Source: Palsa-459 sp035937595
GTDB lineage: Bacteria > Actinomycetota > Acidimicrobiia > Acidimicrobiales > RAAP-2
NCBI GenBank assembly: GCA_035937595.1
Contig: DASZHS010000063.1
Span: forward strand, 1 to 47,397
DNA: 47,397 bases
Reading direction: 5' to 3'
Below, in pieces: positions 27,756 through 35,955 of this stretch. Position numbers and translations under genes: made by a program. The notes under the pieces are model-generated. The model saw only the letters and a list, made by a program, of their open reading frames with translations, was not told the DNA's origin and searched no databases. The stretch's first letter is position 1; each line of letters starts with the position of its first letter.

Positions 27756-28936
27756 CCACGCCGGGCGAGCTCGTCGCTGCCAGGGTGGCCGAGTCCGCGG
27801 CGGCGCTGATCGCGCTCAGCCACGACCTGCACGAGCACCCCGAGACCGCGTTCCAAGAGCACCACGCCGCCGCGAGCGTCGCCGCGCTCCTCGACGACGC
27901 CGGCTTCGACGTCCGCCGCGGGGTGTGCGACCTCGAGACGGCCTTCGTGGCCACGTCGGGGTCGGGGCCCGTGCGCATCGGGCTGTGCGCGGAGTACGAC
28001 GCACTCCCCGACGTCGGGCACGCCTGCGGGCACAACGTGATCGCGGCGAGCACCCTCGGCGCGGCGCTCGGGCTCGCCTCGGTGGCCGACGACGTGGGTG
28101 CGACGGTCGTCGTCCTCGGCACGCCCGCCGAGGAGGGCGGCGGCGGCAAGGTCCTCATGCTGGAGGGCGGCGCGTTCGCCGGCCTCGACGTGGCCATGAT
28201 GGTGCACCCCTGGCCGGAGGACCGGCTCGAGGCCCGGTGCCTGGCCGTCGACCACTTCGACGTGCACTTCACCGGGAAGGAGGCCCACGCCTCGGCCGCG
28301 CCGTGGGCCGGCGTGAACGCCGCGGACGCGATGACGATCGCCCAGGTGGCCATCGGGCTGCTCCGCCAGCAGGTGGTCCCCGGCGACCAGGTCCACGGTG
28401 TCGTCACCCACGGCGGCGCCGCGGCGAACATCATCCCCGCGCACGTCGCCGGCCGCTTCATGTGCCGGAGCCTCGACGCCGAGGGACTGGTCGTGCTGCG
28501 CGGGCGGGTGAACGCGTGCTTCGAGGCGGGTGCGCGGGCGACGGGTGCGACACTCTCCGTCGAAGAGGTCGGTCGCCCCTACTCCCACATGCGCTCGGAC
28601 CCCGCGCTCCTCGCCGCCTATCGGCGCCACGCCGAGTCGCTCGGCCGCGAGTTCGCCGCCGATGACGCCGACGAGCCACTGCCCACCCTCTCGACGGACA
28701 TGGCGAACGTGTCCCTCGAGATCCCGACCATCCACCCGCTCATCGGGCTCGAGTCGAACGGGGCCGTCAACCACCAGCCGGCGTTCGCCGCGGCGTGCGC
28801 GACCCCCTCCGCGGACCGGGCCGTCGTCGACGGGGCGATCGCGCTCGCGCTCACCGGCATCGACGTGGCGACGGACGACGCGCTCCGGGCGCGGCTCGGC
28901 GCGGCGATCCGTCCCGGTCAGCCGCCGGGGCGGTAG
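27752..28936 (+). CDS. M20-family metallo-amidohydrolase
   Basis: A 394-residue M20D-type hydrolase. LCAEYDALPDVGHACGHNVIAAS carries the first metal ligands (CGH). AEEGGGGKVLMLEGGAF holds the catalytic Glu and another ligand. The dimerisation domain is about 180-300. The closest pattern is PM20D2/AbgB-like enzymes, which cleave dipeptides or N-acyl amino acids; the substrate is not known. The GTG start overlaps the carboxylase stop by 4 bases (GTGA), an unusual pairing. The 3-prime end overlaps the convergent mutase gene by 19 bases. Confidence 0.9.
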   Translation: MTTPGELVAARVAESAAALIALSHDLHEHPETAFQEHHAAASVAALLDDAGFDVRRGVCDLETAFVATSGSGPVRIGLCAEYDALPDVGHACGHNVIAASTLGAALGLASVADDVGATVVVLGTPAEEGGGGKVLMLEGGAFAGLDVAMMVHPWPEDRLEARCLAVDHFDVHFTGKEAHASAAPWAGVNAADAMTIAQVAIGLLRQQVVPGDQVHGVVTHGGAAANIIPAHVAGRFMCRSLDAEGLVVLRGRVNACFEAGARATGATLSVEEVGRPYSHMRSDPALLAAYRRHAESLGREFAADDADEPLPTLSTDMANVSLEIPTIHPLIGLESNGAVNHQPAFAAACATPSADRAVVDGAIALALTGIDVATDDALRARLGAAIRPGQPPGR

Positions 28937-30507
28937 ACGCCGAAGACCGAGCGCAGCACGTCGGCGACCTCGCCGAGCGTCGCGCGGCGCTGCAGGGCGA
29001 CGCGCATCGGCACGAGGAGGTTCTGGGTCCCCCGCGCCGCCGCCTCGAGGTCGCCGAGCGCCGCGTGGACGGCGCCCTGCTCGCGCTCGGCCTTGAGGCG
29101 CGTCACCCGCGCGGCCTGCGCCGCCTGCTGGCGCGCGTCGACCGGGAAGACGTCGCGCACCCCGTCGTCGGCGTCGACGAAGGCGTTCACGCCGACGACC
29201 ACGCGGCGCCCGTCGTCGACGGCGAGGGCGTCGGCGTAGGCGGCCGCCTCGATCTCGGCCTGCGGGTAGCCGGCCTCGATCGCGGCCACCGCGCCGCCGC
29301 GCCGCTCGATCTCCTCGAGGTACACGACGGCGCGGCGCTCGATCTCGTCGGTCAGCGACTCGACGTAGAACGACCCGCCCAGCGGGTCGACGGTGTCGGC
29401 CACGCCGGACTCGAACCCGACGACCTGCTGGGTGCGCAGCGCGAGCTTCGCCGCGCGCTCCGTCGGCAGGCCGAGCGCCTCGTCGAACCCGTTCGTGTGC
29501 AGGCTCTGGGTGCCGCCGAGGGCGGCGGCGAGCGCCTGGACGGTCACGCGCACGACGTTGTTCTCCGGCTGCTGGGCGGTGAGCGTGGACCCGCCGGTCT
29601 GGGTGTGGAACCGCAGCATCGTGGACCTCGGGTCCTTCGCCGCGAACCGCTCGGTCATGATCCGCGCCCACAGCCGGCGCGCAGCACGGAACTTCGCGAC
29701 CTCCTCGAAGAGGTTGTTGTGCGCGTTGAAGAAGAAGCTCAGCCGCGGCGCGAACTCGTCCACGCCGAGGCCGGCGTCGAGCGCGGCCTGGACGTACGCG
29801 ATCCCGTCGGCGAGCGTGAAGGCGACCTCCTGGACCGCCGTCGAGCCCGCCTCGCGGATGTGGTAGCCCGAGATCGAGATCGTGTTCCAGCTCGGCAGGT
29901 GCGCCGCGCAGTAGGCGAACGTGTCGGTCACGAGGCGCATCGAGGGACGGGGCGGGTAGATGTAGGTCCCGCGCGCCACGTACTCCTTCAAGATGTCGTT
30001 CTGGATGGTGCCGCGCAGCGACGCCGGGTCCACGCCCTGCTCTTCTCCCACGAGCTCGTAGAGCAAGAGGAGCGTGGCCGCCGTCGCGTTGATCGTCATC
30101 GAGGTCGTGACCTCGCCCAGCGGCAGACCCTCGAGGAGGAGGCGCATGTCCTCGATCGACGAGATCGCCACCCCGACCTTGCCGACCTCGCCCTCCGCAC
30201 GGGGGTGGTCCGAGTCGTAGCCCATCTGGGTCGGCAGGTCGAACGCGCACGACAGGCCCGTCTGCCCGGCGGCGAGCAGGAACTTGAATCGCTCGTTGGT
30301 CGCCTCGGCGGTGCCGAAGCCGGCGTACTGGCGCATGGTCCAGAGCCGCTCGAGGTACATCCTCGGGTGGACCCCGCGCGTGTAGGGGAACGCGCCGGGC
30401 TCCCCGAGGGCGGCCGCCCCGCTCGCGGCGTCGAGGTCGCCCGGGCCGTACACCGGCTTCACCTCGATCCCCGACGCGGTCGTGCGCACGCGGGGGTCGT
30501 CGGCCAC
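28918..30507 (-). CDS. Methylmalonyl-CoA mutase, catalytic (large) subunit without B12 domain
   Basis: A 529-residue TIM-barrel subunit of an acyl-CoA mutase of the short, split type. Y61 (MRQYAGF), R179 (VARGTY) and H216 (SGYHIREAG) align at a constant offset of 28 with Y89, R207 and H244 of the Propionibacterium methylmalonyl-CoA mutase. The first two residues are replaced in isobutyryl-CoA mutase, so methylmalonyl-CoA is the likely substrate. The protein ends at FGVYRPGG with no DxHxxG cobalamin domain, so a separate B12-binding subunit of about 130-140 residues is needed; none is in the window. The GTG at 30507 has TATCGT 6 bases upstream. Confidence 0.92.
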   Translation of the reverse strand: MADDPRVRTTASGIEVKPVYGPGDLDAASGAAALGEPGAFPYTRGVHPRMYLERLWTMRQYAGFGTAEATNERFKFLLAAGQTGLSCAFDLPTQMGYDSDHPRAEGEVGKVGVAISSIEDMRLLLEGLPLGEVTTSMTINATAATLLLLYELVGEEQGVDPASLRGTIQNDILKEYVARGTYIYPPRPSMRLVTDTFAYCAAHLPSWNTISISGYHIREAGSTAVQEVAFTLADGIAYVQAALDAGLGVDEFAPRLSFFFNAHNNLFEEVAKFRAARRLWARIMTERFAAKDPRSTMLRFHTQTGGSTLTAQQPENNVVRVTVQALAAALGGTQSLHTNGFDEALGLPTERAAKLALRTQQVVGFESGVADTVDPLGGSFYVESLTDEIERRAVVYLEEIERRGGAVAAIEAGYPQAEIEAAAYADALAVDDGRRVVVGVNAFVDADDGVRDVFPVDARQQAAQAARVTRLKAEREQGAVHAALGDLEAAARGTQNLLVPMRVALQRRATLGEVADVLRSVFGVYRPGG

Positions 30508-30513
30508 GACGCC

Positions 30514-30519
30514 ACGATA
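30514..30519 (-). promoter_or_regulatory. -10 box (TATCGT) for the mutase gene, probably leaderless
   Basis: TATCGT on the minus strand leaves 6 bases to the GTG start, with no Shine-Dalgarno. Confidence 0.42.
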
Positions 30520-30568
30520 GACAGGCGCGACGGCCCGACCGTGTGGGTGCGCGTGCAACGATGAGCGC

Positions 30569-31639
30569 GTGGCTGCACCGTCGCGCGTGCTCCTCGTGGT
30601 CGCGCACGGCGGTTCCGGCGGCATGCAGGTCCAGGTGTCGCTGCTCGCCCGCGGCCTCGTCGCGGCCGGCTGCGACGTCGCCGTGGCGGCGGGGCCGGGC
30701 GACCTGGACGTCGGCGACGTCGAGGTGCACCGGCTCCCCGCGCTGTCGGCGACCACCGCGGCGAGGTTCGCGGCCGCGCTGCGCCGCGCCGTCGCTTCCG
30801 GCGACCCCGACGTCGTCCACGGGCACGGGCTGCGGCTCGCGCCGTTCCTCTCGGCGGCGGCGCGTCCTCGCTCCATCGTCACGTGCCACGGGGTCGATCC
30901 GGCGCGCGCGAGGCGCACGGCCGCCCTGGTCCGGCTCTCGGGGGTGCGGGTCGCGTCGTGCGGCGAGGGGCCACGCGGGGTCCTCGCCGCCGTCGGCGTC
31001 CCGAGCCGGGTGCTCGACAACGCCGTCCCCTCGATGCCCGCCTCCCTCGACCGCGCCGACGTCGCCGCGCGCTTCGGCCTCGACCCCGCGGCGCTGCTCG
31101 TCGTCTCCCCCGCGCGGCTCTCGCCCCAAAAGGACCCGGTGACGCTCGTGCGGGCGCTCGCCCACGCGAGGGGTGCGAGCGGGATCCTCGTGGGCGGCGG
31201 ACCGCTCGCGGGCGAGGTCCGCGCCGAGGTCGCCCGCGAGGGCCTGGCGGGCCGCGTCGTCGTCGCCGACTGGCTCGAAGACGCCCGGGCGATCCTCGCG
31301 AGCGCCGACGTGCTCGCGCTCGCCTCCGTGTGGGAGGGCCAGCCGACCGTCGTGCTCGAGGCGATGTGCGCCGGCGTCGCCGTGGTGGCGACGTCGTGCA
31401 CCGGGACGAGGGACACCGTCGTCGACAACGTGACGGGGCTGCTCGCCGCTCCCCGCGACCCGGCCGCGCTGGGAGCGGCGATCGAGCGGGCCGGGAGCGC
31501 CGACTTGCGCGCGCGGCTCGTCGAGGCCGCGCGCGTGACGGCCGCCGCGCACACGCTCCCCGTCGTCGTCGCCGCGCACCTCGACGCCTACGAGCGGCTG
31601 GCGTCGGGACGGTGGATCGAGACCCTCGAGCGGCCCTAG
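30569..31639 (+). CDS. GT4-family glycosyltransferase
   Basis: A 356-residue GT-B fold enzyme. The N-terminal half has VVAHGGSGGMQVQVSLLARGL and VVHGHGLRLAPF. The C-terminal donor domain has SPARLSPQKDPVTLVRALA, GGGPLAGEV and the E-x7-E motif in SVWEGQPTVVLEAM. It probably transfers a hexose from a nucleotide sugar in the cytoplasm. It is monocistronic, divergent from the mutase gene, and its stop shares a CTAG with the convergent ABM-protein gene. The GTG start has only a weak ribosome-binding site. Donor and acceptor are unknown. Confidence 0.9.
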   Translation: MAAPSRVLLVVAHGGSGGMQVQVSLLARGLVAAGCDVAVAAGPGDLDVGDVEVHRLPALSATTAARFAAALRRAVASGDPDVVHGHGLRLAPFLSAAARPRSIVTCHGVDPARARRTAALVRLSGVRVASCGEGPRGVLAAVGVPSRVLDNAVPSMPASLDRADVAARFGLDPAALLVVSPARLSPQKDPVTLVRALAHARGASGILVGGGPLAGEVRAEVAREGLAGRVVVADWLEDARAILASADVLALASVWEGQPTVVLEAMCAGVAVVATSCTGTRDTVVDNVTGLLAAPRDPAALGAAIERAGSADLRARLVEAARVTAAAHTLPVVVAAHLDAYERLASGRWIETLERP

Positions 31640-32004
31640 CCGGAGGGCGTGGATCCGGGCGGCAGCGTCGAGGTCTGCGGGCGCGCGTCGAAGCTGGACG
31701 CGTGCCGGCACTCGCCGACCTGGATCGAGTACGCGGCGTAGACGGACTCGCGCCCGAGCCGCTGGGCGTCGCGGTGCACCGGGTCGTTCGCCCAGCGCTC
31801 GTGGCTCGCCCGATCCTCGAAGGTCACCACCGTGACGCGCTCCCCGTCGTCGGCGGTGAAGGACGTCACGTCGACGAGGCCGCCGAGCGCGTGGGCGCGG
31901 GCACGGAGCTCGGCGTCGAGCGCCTCGTAGCGCGGGTCGACGTCGTCGCGCAGCCGCGAGCGGAAGACGGTGACGACCTGGCCGGCGCAGAAGGGCTGCG
32001 TCAC
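31636..32004 (-). CDS. Antibiotic biosynthesis monooxygenase (ABM)-type small protein
   Basis: A 122-residue protein with the ferredoxin-like ABM pattern: VVTVFRSRLRDDV, then LVDVTSFTADDGERVTVVTFEDRASHERWANDPVHRDAQRLGR read as adjacent strands and helices. The final 20 residues are a Pro/Thr/Ser tail. ABM folds occur in quinol monooxygenases and heme-degrading enzymes, but many are of unknown function. The GTG at 32004 overlaps the MoeB-like stop by 4 bases (GTGA), so it belongs to that operon. An upstream extension in this frame is only a shadow of the MoeB-like gene. Confidence 0.75.
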   Translation of the reverse strand: MTQPFCAGQVVTVFRSRLRDDVDPRYEALDAELRARAHALGGLVDVTSFTADDGERVTVVTFEDRASHERWANDPVHRDAQRLGRESVYAAYSIQVGECRHASSFDARPQTSTLPPGSTPSG

Positions 32005-33161
32005 GCGCGGGGATGCGGCATGCACAGCTCGTCGTAGTCGGCGAGCACGAGGGTGCCCGCGTGCTCGCCGCACGCCGGGCACGCGGGGTCCTTGCGCAGG
32101 GTGAAGGTCCGGAAGGACTCCTCGAGCGCGTCGTAGGTGAGCAGGCGGCCGATCAGCGGGTCGCCCAGCCCGAGCAGCACCTTGATCGCCTCGAGGGCCT
32201 GGATCGACCCCACGATGCCGGGGAGCACCCCCAAGACGCCGGCCTCCGCGCAGCTCGGTGCGAGCTCTGCGGGTGGCGGCTCTGGCAGGAGGCACCGGTA
32301 GCAGGGCCCGCGCGTCGGGTCGAAGACCGTCACCTGCCCCTCGAAGCGGAAGATCGAGCCGTGCACGACGGGGATGCCCGTGAGCACCGAGGCGTCGTTC
32401 ACGAGGTAGCGCGTGGGGAAGTTGTCGGTGCCGTCCACGATGAGGTCGTAGCCGTCGATGATCGAGAGCACGTTGTCGGCGGCGAGCCGGACGTCGTAGG
32501 TGGCGACGGCGACGTCGGGGTTCATCGCGGTCAAGGTCTTCTTGGCCGAGTCCACCTTGCGCTCGCCGATGCGGTCGACGTTGTGGAGCACCTGGCGCTG
32601 GAGGTTCGAGGCGTCCACGACGTCCATGTCGATGATCCCGATCGAGCCGACCCCGGCCGCGGCGAGGTAGAGGGCGGCCGGCGAGCCGAGCCCGCCGGCG
32701 CCGAGGAGCAGCACCTTGGCGTCGAGCAGCTTGAGCTGGCCCTGCTCGCCCACCTCGGGCAGGAGGAGATGGCGCTGGTAGCGCAGGCGCTGGTCCGCCG
32801 ACAGGGTCGTCGGCACCTCGACCGCCAGCCCCTCGTCCTTCCATCGGTTGAACCCGCCGGCCATCGAGACGACGTCGGGGTAGCCCAGCTCGGCGAGCGT
32901 CCTCGCGGCGAACACGGACCGCACGCCGCCCGCGCAGTAGACGACGACACGGGACGACTTGTCGGGGACGCGACCCTCCACGTTGAACTCGAGCTGGCCG
33001 CGCGGCAGGTGGACCGCGCCCGGCACGGCCCCCTGGTCGTACTCGTCGGGCTCGCGGACGTCGAGGAACACGGCGCGGCCGACCTCGGCGGCGGCCTCGC
33101 GCGCCGAGACCTCGGTGACCTGCGACCTCGCCGCGGCGAGCAGCTCTCTCGGCGTGGGCAC
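32001..33161 (-). CDS. moeB: Rhodanese-MoeB/ThiF adenylyltransferase fusion
   Basis: A 386-residue protein. The rhodanese domain is N-terminal (about 15-115), with active cysteine C76 in VVYCAGGVRS. The E1-like domain (about 125-360) has the ATP loop GAGGLGSPAALYLAAAGVG, DGTDNFPTRY and zinc-binding CYRC and CPAC pairs. Such proteins adenylate the C-terminus of MoaD, ThiS or CysO, and the rhodanese domain can pass sulfur to the thiocarboxylate. In the better known MoeZ/MOCS3 proteins the rhodanese domain is C-terminal; here the order is reversed. No sulfur-carrier protein is encoded nearby. GTG start with GGGAGGA 7 bases upstream. Confidence 0.9.
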   Translation of the reverse strand: MPTPRELLAAARSQVTEVSAREAAAEVGRAVFLDVREPDEYDQGAVPGAVHLPRGQLEFNVEGRVPDKSSRVVVYCAGGVRSVFAARTLAELGYPDVVSMAGGFNRWKDEGLAVEVPTTLSADQRLRYQRHLLLPEVGEQGQLKLLDAKVLLLGAGGLGSPAALYLAAAGVGSIGIIDMDVVDASNLQRQVLHNVDRIGERKVDSAKKTLTAMNPDVAVATYDVRLAADNVLSIIDGYDLIVDGTDNFPTRYLVNDASVLTGIPVVHGSIFRFEGQVTVFDPTRGPCYRCLLPEPPPAELAPSCAEAGVLGVLPGIVGSIQALEAIKVLLGLGDPLIGRLLTYDALEESFRTFTLRKDPACPACGEHAGTLVLADYDELCMPHPRA

Positions 33162-33182
33162 GTGCGCGTCCTCCCTCGTCCA

Positions 33183-33188
33183 ATCCTA
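33183..33188 (-). promoter_or_regulatory. -10 box (TAGGAT) for the MoeB-like operon
   Basis: TAGGAT on the minus strand predicts a start near 33176 and a leader of about 15 bases that contains the GGGAGGA ribosome-binding site. Confidence 0.35.
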
Positions 33189-33251
33189 CGGCCCGGTCCA
33201 ACGGCGTCGGTCGCCTCGACATTCCCCGCCGACGACGGCGAGACTCCGTGC

Positions 33252-33863
33252 ATGGACGTCCGCGACGCGCTGCGGCGTCGGCGGATGACGCGCGCCTTCG
33301 ACGGCACCGAGCTCACCGAGGACCGGCTCGCGTCGCTCTGCGACGACGCCCTGCGCGCGCCCACCGCGGGGCACGCCCGCGGGGTCGAGGCGGTCGTCCT
33401 CGCGGGGACCGCCGGCGTGCGCCGCTACCTCGAGGCTGCGACCGACGAGGTGTGGCGGGCGACGTCGGCCCGCGCGGCGGGCTTCGCCGCCGCGGGCGGG
33501 GCGGTCGTCGTGCTTTGCGACCCGGGCGCGTACACCTCGCGCTACGCCGCGGACGACAAGGCGTCGGCCGGGCTGGCCGAGGCCGCGGCGTGGCCCGTCC
33601 CCTACTGGTTCGGTGACGCCGCGTTCGCGACGATGGCGCTCCTCCTGCTCGCCGAGTCCGACGGCCTCGCCGCGTGCTTCCTCGGCGTGTTCCGCCACGA
33701 GACCGACGTCCTCGCCGCCCTCTCCGCGCCCGAGGGCCGTCGGCTGTTCGGCGCGGTGCTGCTCGGCCGCGCCGCGGCGACCCAGGCACCCTCGGCGTCC
33801 CTCGACCGCCCGGGTCCCTCCCGGGGGGCCCGCGTCGTGCGCGAGGGCTTCAGGAGCGGCTGA
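33252..33863 (+). CDS. Nitroreductase-family flavoprotein
   Basis: A 203-residue FMN-type nitroreductase. It starts MDVRDALRRRRMTRAFDG, the phosphate-binding RxxR segment, then APTAGHARGVEAVVL. The second half has YWFGDAAFATMALLLLAESDGLAACFLGVF, the core helix and strand of the fold. The substrate is unknown. The ATG at 33252 lacks a strong ribosome-binding site, but the family N-terminus begins there. The last 14 bases overlap the convergent pepA gene. Confidence 0.82.
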   Translation: MDVRDALRRRRMTRAFDGTELTEDRLASLCDDALRAPTAGHARGVEAVVLAGTAGVRRYLEAATDEVWRATSARAAGFAAAGGAVVVLCDPGAYTSRYAADDKASAGLAEAAAWPVPYWFGDAAFATMALLLLAESDGLAACFLGVFRHETDVLAALSAPEGRRLFGAVLLGRAAATQAPSASLDRPGPSRGARVVREGFRSG

Positions 33864-35364
33864 GCAGGTACGCGACCAGGGTGCGCAGCGAGAAGGCCGT
33901 CGCGCCCTTGGCGACGTAGCCGTCGTCGGCCTCCGCGCGACCCGTGCCGGCGATGTCGAGGTGCGCCCACGGTCGCCCCGCCGTGAACCGACGCAGGAAC
34001 AGCCCCGCCACGATCGTCCCCCCGTTCCCGGGCTTGCCGATGTTCTTCATGTCGGCGACCTCCGAGTCGAGGTGCGCGTCGTAGCGGTCCACCAAGGGCA
34101 GCTCCCAGATCGGCTCGCCCTCGGTCGCGCCGCAGTCACGGAGCGCCGTCACGAGCCCCGCGTCGGTCCCCATCACCGCGGCGACCTCCGAGCCGAGCGC
34201 GACGCGCACCGCGCCCGTGAGCGTGGCCACGTCGATGATCGCGTCGGGCTCGAGCTCCGCGGCGAGGCTGAGCCCGTCGGCGAGCACGAGGCGCCCCTCC
34301 GCGTCGGTGTTGAGCACCTCGATCGTCTTGCCGTTGCGCGCGGTGAGCACGTCGCCCGGCTTCATCGCGCGGTGCCCGGGGAGGTTCTCGGTGAGCGGGG
34401 CGATGGCCGTGACCTTCGCCGCGGCGCCGAGCCGCGCCGCCGCGCTCAGCGCCCCGAGGACGACCGCGGCCCCCGTCATGTCGGTCTTCATCGTCGTCAT
34501 GCCCTCGAAGGTCTTGAGGTTGAGGCCGCCCGAGTCGAACGTGATCCCCTTGCCGACGAGCACGACGTGCGGCCGAGCCGTCGCGGGGTCGGGGTCGTAG
34601 GTGGCCCAGACGAGCCGCGGGGGCTCGAGGGAGCCCTTCGCCACGCCCAGCAACCCGCCGCAGCGCTCGGCCTCGAGCTCGCCGTCGCGCCAGATCTCGA
34701 TCGTCACGTGCGGGTCGTTCTCGAGGCGGCGCAGCGCCTCGTGGCTGAACCGCCGGGGCGTGAGCTGTGCGGCCGGGCGGTTGACGAGGTCCCTCGCCCA
34801 GCACACCGCGTCGGCGATGACCCCGCCCCGTCGCGCACCCTCGGCCACGCTCGCGCGATCGTCGTCGCCGAGCCCGTCGAGGGCGACGGGCACGAGCACG
34901 ACCTCGCTCGGCGTGCTCGCGTCCTCGTCGGTCTTGCTGCCGGCGATCCGGTACGCCGCGAGCAGCGCGCCCTCGACGACGGCGCGCGCGGCCTCCACCG
35001 TGGCGATGGTCGACGGGAGCGGCAAGAGGAGCGCCACCGACGGGGCGCGCCCCGCGGCGCGGACGGCGGCCGCGCCGGCGCGTCGCCACACCTCGCCGTC
35101 GGCGCCAGCGGCATCGCCCACGCCCACCAAGATGAGCGTCGGCCCGTCGATCGCCCGCAGCGCGAGGGACTGCCCCGGCGAGCCCTCGAAGCCCTGCGCC
35201 TCGGCCCAGACGCCGTCGAGCTCCGTCGGGATCGCACGGCCCAGCACCGATGGCGGGAGGCCGAGGGGCACGAGGAGGCCCTCGTCGTCGCGGGCGACGG
35301 GCATCGCGATGGCCGTGCCCTGTACGAGCTCGGCCACCCCCGCCACGCGCACGCTCGCGGTCAC
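33850..35364 (-). CDS. pepA: Leucyl aminopeptidase PepA (M17)
   Basis: A 504-residue cytosolic aminopeptidase, matching the 503 of E. coli. Two-metal and catalytic motifs are present: VGKGITFDSGGLNLK, MKTDMTGAA, and the M17 signature NTDAEGRLVLADGL. The N-terminal 170 residues are the variable domain. It cleaves N-terminal residues from peptides. The GTG at 35364 overlaps the adenosyltransferase stop by 4 bases (GTGA), making an unexpected two-gene operon. Confidence 0.95.
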   Translation of the reverse strand: MTASVRVAGVAELVQGTAIAMPVARDDEGLLVPLGLPPSVLGRAIPTELDGVWAEAQGFEGSPGQSLALRAIDGPTLILVGVGDAAGADGEVWRRAGAAAVRAAGRAPSVALLLPLPSTIATVEAARAVVEGALLAAYRIAGSKTDEDASTPSEVVLVPVALDGLGDDDRASVAEGARRGGVIADAVCWARDLVNRPAAQLTPRRFSHEALRRLENDPHVTIEIWRDGELEAERCGGLLGVAKGSLEPPRLVWATYDPDPATARPHVVLVGKGITFDSGGLNLKTFEGMTTMKTDMTGAAVVLGALSAAARLGAAAKVTAIAPLTENLPGHRAMKPGDVLTARNGKTIEVLNTDAEGRLVLADGLSLAAELEPDAIIDVATLTGAVRVALGSEVAAVMGTDAGLVTALRDCGATEGEPIWELPLVDRYDAHLDSEVADMKNIGKPGNGGTIVAGLFLRRFTAGRPWAHLDIAGTGRAEADDGYVAKGATAFSLRTLVAYLLSRS

Positions 35365-35912
35365 CGATCCCCCGACGGGCTCTTGGTCGTCCGGTGCACG
35401 TCGCCCTCGTGCCATCTCGCCGCGGCCCACACGAGGTCGCTCAGCCGGTTGAGGTAGGTGGGGACGAGCGACCCCTCGGCGTGCCACTGCACGGCGAGCC
35501 GCTCTGCGCGGCGCACGACGGTGCGCGCGACGTCGAGGCTCGCGGCGATCGGGTCGTCGCCGGGGACCACGAACTCTGTCGGGAGCTCGGTGCGCGCGGC
35601 GAGGTCGTCGATCGCCCCCTCGAGGCGCGCCACCATCTCCTCGGTGACGAGCGACTTGCCCCCGACCAGCTTGCGGCGGTTGTCCGGGGCGGTCGCGACC
35701 TCCGCCATCAGGACCCACAGGTCGCGCTCGACGGTGACCAGCAGCTCGTCGAGCGGCCCACCTCGAGGCGCGGAGGACCGTGCGAGCCCGAGGAACGCCT
35801 GTGCCTCGTCCACGGTGCCGTTGAGCGCGATCGACGCGTCGTCCTTGCGCACCCGTCCGCCGAAGTACAGACCCGTCGTGCCGTCGTCGCCAGCGCGGGT
35901 GTAGATGCGCAT
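35361..35912 (-). CDS. Cob(I)alamin adenosyltransferase, PduO/MMAB type
   Basis: Makes adenosylcobalamin from cob(I)alamin and ATP. The 183-residue protein has the N-terminal ATP motif YTRAGDDGTTGL, VDEAQAFLGLA, VERDLWVLMAEV and the C-terminal YLNRLSDLVWAAAR. Adenosylcobalamin is the cofactor of methylmalonyl-CoA mutase, encoded about 5 kb away, whereas the divergent neighbour MetH uses methylcobalamin. The ATG at 35912 lies 43 bases from metH. Confidence 0.94.
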   Translation of the reverse strand: MRIYTRAGDDGTTGLYFGGRVRKDDASIALNGTVDEAQAFLGLARSSAPRGGPLDELLVTVERDLWVLMAEVATAPDNRRKLVGGKSLVTEEMVARLEGAIDDLAARTELPTEFVVPGDDPIAASLDVARTVVRRAERLAVQWHAEGSLVPTYLNRLSDLVWAAARWHEGDVHRTTKSPSGDR

Positions 35913-35940
35913 CTCGAGATGCTACCGGCGGACCCACCAG

Positions 35941-35946
35941 TAGCCT
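35941..35946 (+). promoter_or_regulatory. -10 box (TAGCCT) for metH, near-leaderless
   Basis: TAGCCT leaves 9 bases to the metH ATG with no ribosome-binding site. The whole divergent gap is 43 bases, too small for a cobalamin riboswitch. Confidence 0.42.
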
Positions 35947-35955
35947 TGTCCAATC

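Noticed and set aside
35913..35955. Cobalamin riboswitch before metH or the adenosyltransferase
   Set aside because: The gap between the divergent starts is 43 bases, far too short for a B12 riboswitch.
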